Below, one piece after another: positions 60,437 to 64,000 of a stretch of DNA of 64,000 nt. A program made the translations under genes and the position numbers. Position 1 is the stretch's first letter. Each line of letters starts with the position of its first letter. This DNA is from Thalassobaculaceae bacterium (GTDB lineage Bacteria; Pseudomonadota; Alphaproteobacteria; Thalassobaculales; Thalassobaculaceae): positions 30,586 through 94,585 of the forward strand of contig JARGOG010000001.1 of the NCBI GenBank assembly GCA_029212785.1, given 5' to 3'. The notes below the pieces were generated by a model, which was not told the origin of the DNA, searched no databases, and worked only from the letters and a program-made list of their open reading frames with translations.

Positions 60437-62155
60437 ATGCTGAGCAATATCTCCACAAAGCTGATTGCGCTTGTGGTGTTCATGACGGTGGCACTGTTCG
60501 CCTTCGCCGGATACACGATCCTGTCGCTGTCGCAGGTGTCCCGGCAGGTCGATCAGATCGCCTCGACCGAAACACCGATAGCCCAGAGCGCCTACAGGGT
60601 CGTTGAGGCTCAGCTTCAGCAGGAACTGGCGCTGCATGTGGCGATCGCCGTATCCGGTCAGGGGCGAGGCGATCTCGGCGAGGGGTACATCACGAAGTTC
60701 GAGACCTCCTCCAAAGAGGTCGATGCCGAACTCGCGAAGATCGACGCGGTGATCGACTCCGCCATGGAAACATCGGCGCAACGCGTTGCCCTGTACCAGG
60801 ATCTGAAGGAAAATCTGCGGGAGATCCGCCAACTGCGCGACCAGGTCGCTGGGACCGCCAACCGCGTGATCACTCAGTACCGCGCCCTGGTGAAGGCTGC
60901 CGGTGCGCGAATTCCCCGCCTGTCGACGCTTGGCGCTAAGATGGAGGAGATCGAGAAGACCCAGATACGCCTGATGACCTCGATCGACAATCTGGTGCAC
61001 AAGGTCAACAAGATGACCGCCGACTCGGTCAGCAGCATCCAGGCTTCCGAGCATGAGGTGATTCGGCATCTGATCATTGCCGCGATCATTATCGGCGCCT
61101 TGTCGCTGCTTATCGGTATTTCCCTGGCGCTGCGGATCCGCAGCCGTCTCTTCAACGCGGTCTCGACGGTCGACCGCTTTGCCACGGGCGACATGACCGT
61201 GGCGATCAGCCAGGGCAAGTCGAAGGACGAGATTGGCCGGGTGCTGGGCGCGATGTCGCACATGCAGGAAAATCTGATCGGCATCCTCGGGACGATCCGC
61301 GTCGTCGGCAACGGTATCACCACCGGCAGCAACGAGCTGCGCCAGACCGCGCGGCAGGTGTCGGATGGCGTGAACGACCAGGCGTCCAGCATTCAGGAGA
61401 CGTCGGCGGCGATGGAGCAGATGACCGCCGGCATCCGCCAGAATGCCAAGAACGCCGAGGAGACCGAAAAGGTGTCGGAGCGGATGTCGACCGAGGCCGG
61501 GCGTTGCGCCGACGCGATGACCCAGACCGCTTCGGCGATGAAGGATATCTCCGACAAGATCCTGGTCGTGGAGGAAATCACCCGCAAGATCGAGCTGCTG
61601 GCGCTGAACGCCTCGGTCGAGGCGGCCCGCGCCGGCGAGCACGGCCGCGGCTTCGCCGTCGTCGCCTCCGAGGTGTCGCGCCTCGCGGAGATCTCGAAGC
61701 AGGCGGCAAGCGAGATTCAGGACGCCTCGGCGGACGGTCGCGCGGCGGCGGAGAACACCAATCGCCTGCTCGGCGAACTGCTGCCGGAGATCACCAGGGT
61801 CAAGGATCTTGTCCAGGGGATCAGCGCCGCCAGCGACGAACAGTCCGTGGGCGCGGACGAGATCAACGTCGCGATCCATCGCCTGAACACCGTGGTTCAG
61901 CAGAACGCCGCCGCCGCCCAGCAGATGGCCGCGACCTCGGCCTCGATCGCCGGACAGGGCTCCGAACTTCAGAAGTCCATGGCGCAGTTCAAACTCGAAT
62001 CCTCCAGATCCAGGCCCGACGACGACGGACCGGCGGAGCGCAAGCCGTCCAAACCATCCAAATCGTCCAAGGCGGCGGCGAAGGAAGAGGTCGATCCGGA
62101 TGACGAGCCGGAACTGGACGAGGCCATCACCTCGGGCAATTTCGGTAAGTACTGA
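60437..62155 (+). CDS. Methyl-accepting chemotaxis protein
   Basis: 572 residues. TM1 about 9-30, an all-helical periplasmic domain of about 175 residues, TM2 about 210-231, HAMP (about 232-285) and a signalling domain whose hairpin tip is ITRKIELLALNASVEAARAG (about 381-400). A charged Lys/Ser/Pro linker ends in a C-terminal NFGKY, which fits the x-[HFYW]-x2-[HFYW] pattern of CheR-tethering pentapeptides. The next gene is cheR, 10 bp downstream. The ligand is unknown. Confidence 0.94.
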   Translation: MLSNISTKLIALVVFMTVALFAFAGYTILSLSQVSRQVDQIASTETPIAQSAYRVVEAQLQQELALHVAIAVSGQGRGDLGEGYITKFETSSKEVDAELAKIDAVIDSAMETSAQRVALYQDLKENLREIRQLRDQVAGTANRVITQYRALVKAAGARIPRLSTLGAKMEEIEKTQIRLMTSIDNLVHKVNKMTADSVSSIQASEHEVIRHLIIAAIIIGALSLLIGISLALRIRSRLFNAVSTVDRFATGDMTVAISQGKSKDEIGRVLGAMSHMQENLIGILGTIRVVGNGITTGSNELRQTARQVSDGVNDQASSIQETSAAMEQMTAGIRQNAKNAEETEKVSERMSTEAGRCADAMTQTASAMKDISDKILVVEEITRKIELLALNASVEAARAGEHGRGFAVVASEVSRLAEISKQAASEIQDASADGRAAAENTNRLLGELLPEITRVKDLVQGISAASDEQSVGADEINVAIHRLNTVVQQNAAAAQQMAATSASIAGQGSELQKSMAQFKLESSRSRPDDDGPAERKPSKPSKSSKAAAKEEVDPDDEPELDEAITSGNFGKY

Positions 62156-62165
62156 GGCGGCGGGA

Positions 62166-62981
62166 GTGGAGCTGCAAAGCTTCCGCCGGCTCGCGCATTC
62201 GCGGTTTGGCATCGTTCTGCCCGACAATGCAGAGAGCTTTCTGCAGTCGCGGCTGCGTGGCCTCATGGAGCGGGCGGGTTATCGGGATCTGGAGAGGCTG
62301 CTACAGGCGGCGGAGACCGATGAGGGCGGCGATCTGTTCATCGACATCGTCGAGCAGCTCTCCACGAATCACAGTTATTTCTACCGGGAACCGGCCCATT
62401 TCGAGTTCCTGTCCTCGGTCGCCCTGCCGGAGATCGACGAACGACTGCGCCGTCAGCGCTCGCGCGATATCCGGATCTGGAGCGCCGCCGCGGCGGCGGG
62501 CGAGGAGGCGTATTCGATCGCGATGGCGATGCGGACCTTCTTCGGCGCGCACTACAAGGATCTCGATGCCGGCGTTCTGGCCACCGATATCGCCAAGCGG
62601 TCGCTGCATCGCGGAGCGGAGGGCGTCTACCGCACGGAGAGCTTCCGTCACATCCCGCAGCACTGGCGCGACAGCTATGTGGAGCCGGCGGGCGAAGACA
62701 GCTATCGTGTGGTCAAGCTGGTCCGCGATGACGTGATGTTCCGCTGGCTCAATCTGATCGGGCCGTTGAGTGCTCTGCGCGGTGGCTTTCACGTGATTTT
62801 CTGCCGAAACGTGATGATTTACTTCGACGGTCCGACGCGCGAGCGACTGGTGCAGTCGCTTGCCCGTCTTCTCGCACCGGGCGGCTACCTGTTCATCGGT
62901 CATACCGACGATGCCGAGTTTGCCCGCAAGTATCTCGACCAGCAGCGTCCGGCGATCTTCCGCAAGAGGGCTGAGAAATGA
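62166..62981 (+). CDS. cheR: Chemoreceptor glutamate methyltransferase
   Basis: 271 residues. An N-terminal helical domain (RRLAHSRFGIVLPDNAESFL) is followed by the SAM-binding domain: IRIWSAAAAAGEEAYSIAMA, then ATDIAKRSLHRG, then HVIFCRNVMIYFD. The motif WSAAAAAGEE replaces the usual WSAACSTGEEP but is still functional in form. The GTG at 62166 is preferred to an ATG at 62100 that would overlap the chemoreceptor gene. It methylates chemoreceptors in adaptation. Its stop overlaps the cheB ATG. Confidence 0.92.
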   Translation: MELQSFRRLAHSRFGIVLPDNAESFLQSRLRGLMERAGYRDLERLLQAAETDEGGDLFIDIVEQLSTNHSYFYREPAHFEFLSSVALPEIDERLRRQRSRDIRIWSAAAAAGEEAYSIAMAMRTFFGAHYKDLDAGVLATDIAKRSLHRGAEGVYRTESFRHIPQHWRDSYVEPAGEDSYRVVKLVRDDVMFRWLNLIGPLSALRGGFHVIFCRNVMIYFDGPTRERLVQSLARLLAPGGYLFIGHTDDAEFARKYLDQQRPAIFRKRAEK

Positions 62982-64000
62982 CCGCCCTGCGCGTCCTGGT
63001 GGTGGCGGCGGACCCGCTTCTGCGCAAGGCGGTTTCGGAGTCCCTCAGCGACCTGAGGACCTTGGGAGAGGTCATCACGGTAACGCCGACCCGGGCCACA
63101 GCGGACAAGCTGGCGGGCACCGATGCGGTGGTCATCGCCGGGACCAACGGTGATTCCGGCACGCTGAAGCCCGCGGTCGTGGCGGCGATCAGCGCCGGCC
63201 GCCCGGTGGTGTTCATCGCTGTCGGGGCCGGAGATGGCGGTGCCCCGGCCCTGGTCGCTCTCGGCGGCGCCGGCGCCTTCTCCATCGAAGTTCCCGACCT
63301 CGACATTCGCGCCCAATTGGCGACCGCGGCACCGCGGGTCGCGGCGGCGTTGCGCCGGGCGGAAGCGGCGCGAACACCGGGCGAGGCCGGACCCGCAACG
63401 GCTCCGGCCGCGGTCCGGTCACCGGTCGCTCCGCGCCCGGTTGCTCCCGGGTCACCGTATCTCGGGGTGGTGATCTGCATCGGCGCCTCGACCGGAGGCA
63501 CGGATGCGTTGCTGGCGATCCTGTCGAAGACGCCGCGCACCAGCCCTCCCATCGTCATCGTCCAGCACATGCCTGAGGCCTATGTCGGCGACTTCGCCGC
63601 CAGGCTCGACCGGTCGTCGCCCTTGGACGTCTCGCTCGCCCAGGACGATCTGCCGCTGCGCATGGGGCTGGCGGTGGTGGCGCCGGGCGGCCGCCAGCTC
63701 CGGCTGCGCAAGGACGCCATGGGGATCTGGACGCGGTCGGGCGAGGCCGAACGGTTCGGCGGCCACTGTCCGGCGGTCGACGTGCTGATGAACTCGGCGG
63801 CGGAGCAGCTCGGTAAGCGGGCCATCGGCGTGGTGTTGACCGGCATGGGCCGCGACGGCGCCGACGGTCTGCTGGCGATGCGCGAGGCCGGCGCCCGGAC
63901 CGTCGCCCAGGACGAGGCGACCTCAATCGTCTACGGCATGCCCAAGGCCGCGTTCGAGAATGGCGGCGCCGACAGCGTCATCGCCCTGCCGAAGGCGGCG
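62978..64000 (+). CDS. cheB: Chemoreceptor methylesterase with degenerate receiver domain, C-terminus beyond the window
   Basis: The frame is open from the ATG at 62978 to the window end (341 codons). The catalytic domain is intact: nucleophile Ser in GASTGGTDALLA, His in IVQHMPEAYVGDFAARL and Asp in TGMGRDGADGL. The N-terminal domain has receiver length, but the acidic pocket reads VVAADP, the position of the phosphoacceptor reads VVIAGTNGDSGT and the switch Lys is not found. An Ala/Pro-rich linker joins the two. It is coupled to cheR by an ATGA overlap. Activity control by CheA phosphorylation is unlikely. Confidence 0.88.
   Translation, partial: MTALRVLVVAADPLLRKAVSESLSDLRTLGEVITVTPTRATADKLAGTDAVVIAGTNGDSGTLKPAVVAAISAGRPVVFIAVGAGDGGAPALVALGGAGAFSIEVPDLDIRAQLATAAPRVAAALRRAEAARTPGEAGPATAPAAVRSPVAPRPVAPGSPYLGVVICIGASTGGTDALLAILSKTPRTSPPIVIVQHMPEAYVGDFAARLDRSSPLDVSLAQDDLPLRMGLAVVAPGGRQLRLRKDAMGIWTRSGEAERFGGHCPAVDVLMNSAAEQLGKRAIGVVLTGMGRDGADGLLAMREAGARTVAQDEATSIVYGMPKAAFENGGADSVIALPKAA

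Noticed and set aside
59474-62266. A 930-codon open frame on the minus strand
   Set aside because: It is antisense to the SDR, LysE-type and chemoreceptor genes and shows no recognisable domain.
1-64000. CRISPR array, tRNA or rRNA genes, transposase or integrase
   Set aside because: I saw no regular spaced repeats, tRNA-like sequence, rRNA stretch or recombinase in any frame; this was by eye, so a short tRNA could be missed.

Overview
The window is 64 kb of GC-rich, densely packed chromosome. High GC at third codon positions, three GGAAC-N16-CGTT promoters of the alphaproteobacterial general stress sigma factor (EcfG type), a PAS_5 protein, paired IclR/HyuAB modules and many peptide or amino-acid ABC importers point to an alphaproteobacterium, probably Rhodospirillales-like. 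The lineage is an inference. I saw no tRNA, rRNA, insertion sequence, integrase or CRISPR array.

Layout. 0-4.4 kb: a cut-off GntR regulator and a HAD hydrolase, divergent from L-serine dehydratase, then metG. 4.5-10.8 kb: envelope and stress genes (DUF3185 membrane protein, OmpA-like protein, lipoprotein, OmpR-type two-component system, ECF sigma factor, PRC-barrel protein). 10.8-16.9 kb: a single-chain 1192-residue ABC exporter, LysR, Asp/Glu-type racemase, PAS_5 protein. 17.0-26.3 kb: a branched-chain-type (Liv) ABC importer divergent from IclR-hyuA-hyuB. 26.6-27.1 kb: hemerythrin. 27.2-41.6 kb: an amide-hydrolysis locus. 41.6-46.4 kb: HxlR/GST, D-carbamoylase, amidohydrolase, polysaccharide deacetylase and ABM monooxygenase. 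46.4-59.6 kb: a Dpp-type importer operon flanked by two SDR genes, divergent from a second IclR-hyuA-hyuB-SDR operon. 59.7-64 kb: a LysE-type exporter, then MCP-cheR-cheB, with cheB running off the end.

The most interesting part is the amide-hydrolysis locus. It holds a peptide-type ABC importer, an isochorismatase-fold cysteine hydrolase, an asparaginase-like enzyme, two amidase-signature enzymes that each overlap a small AtzG-like (DUF4089-like) gene, two DMT permeases and a GntR/FCD regulator. Each of its transcription units carries one copy of a VanR-like operator (AATTGGATACAATT or a close variant), four copies in all. It looks like one regulon that imports an unknown amide, imide or ureide and strips it of nitrogen. 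The substrate cannot be read from sequence.

A second theme is a repeated module: an ABC importer operon divergent from IclR followed by hyuA-hyuB. It occurs once with a Liv-type importer and once with a Dpp-type importer. With a D-carbamoylase-like enzyme and an Asp/Glu-type racemase, the window is rich in enzymes acting on hydantoins, carbamoyl amino acids and amides.
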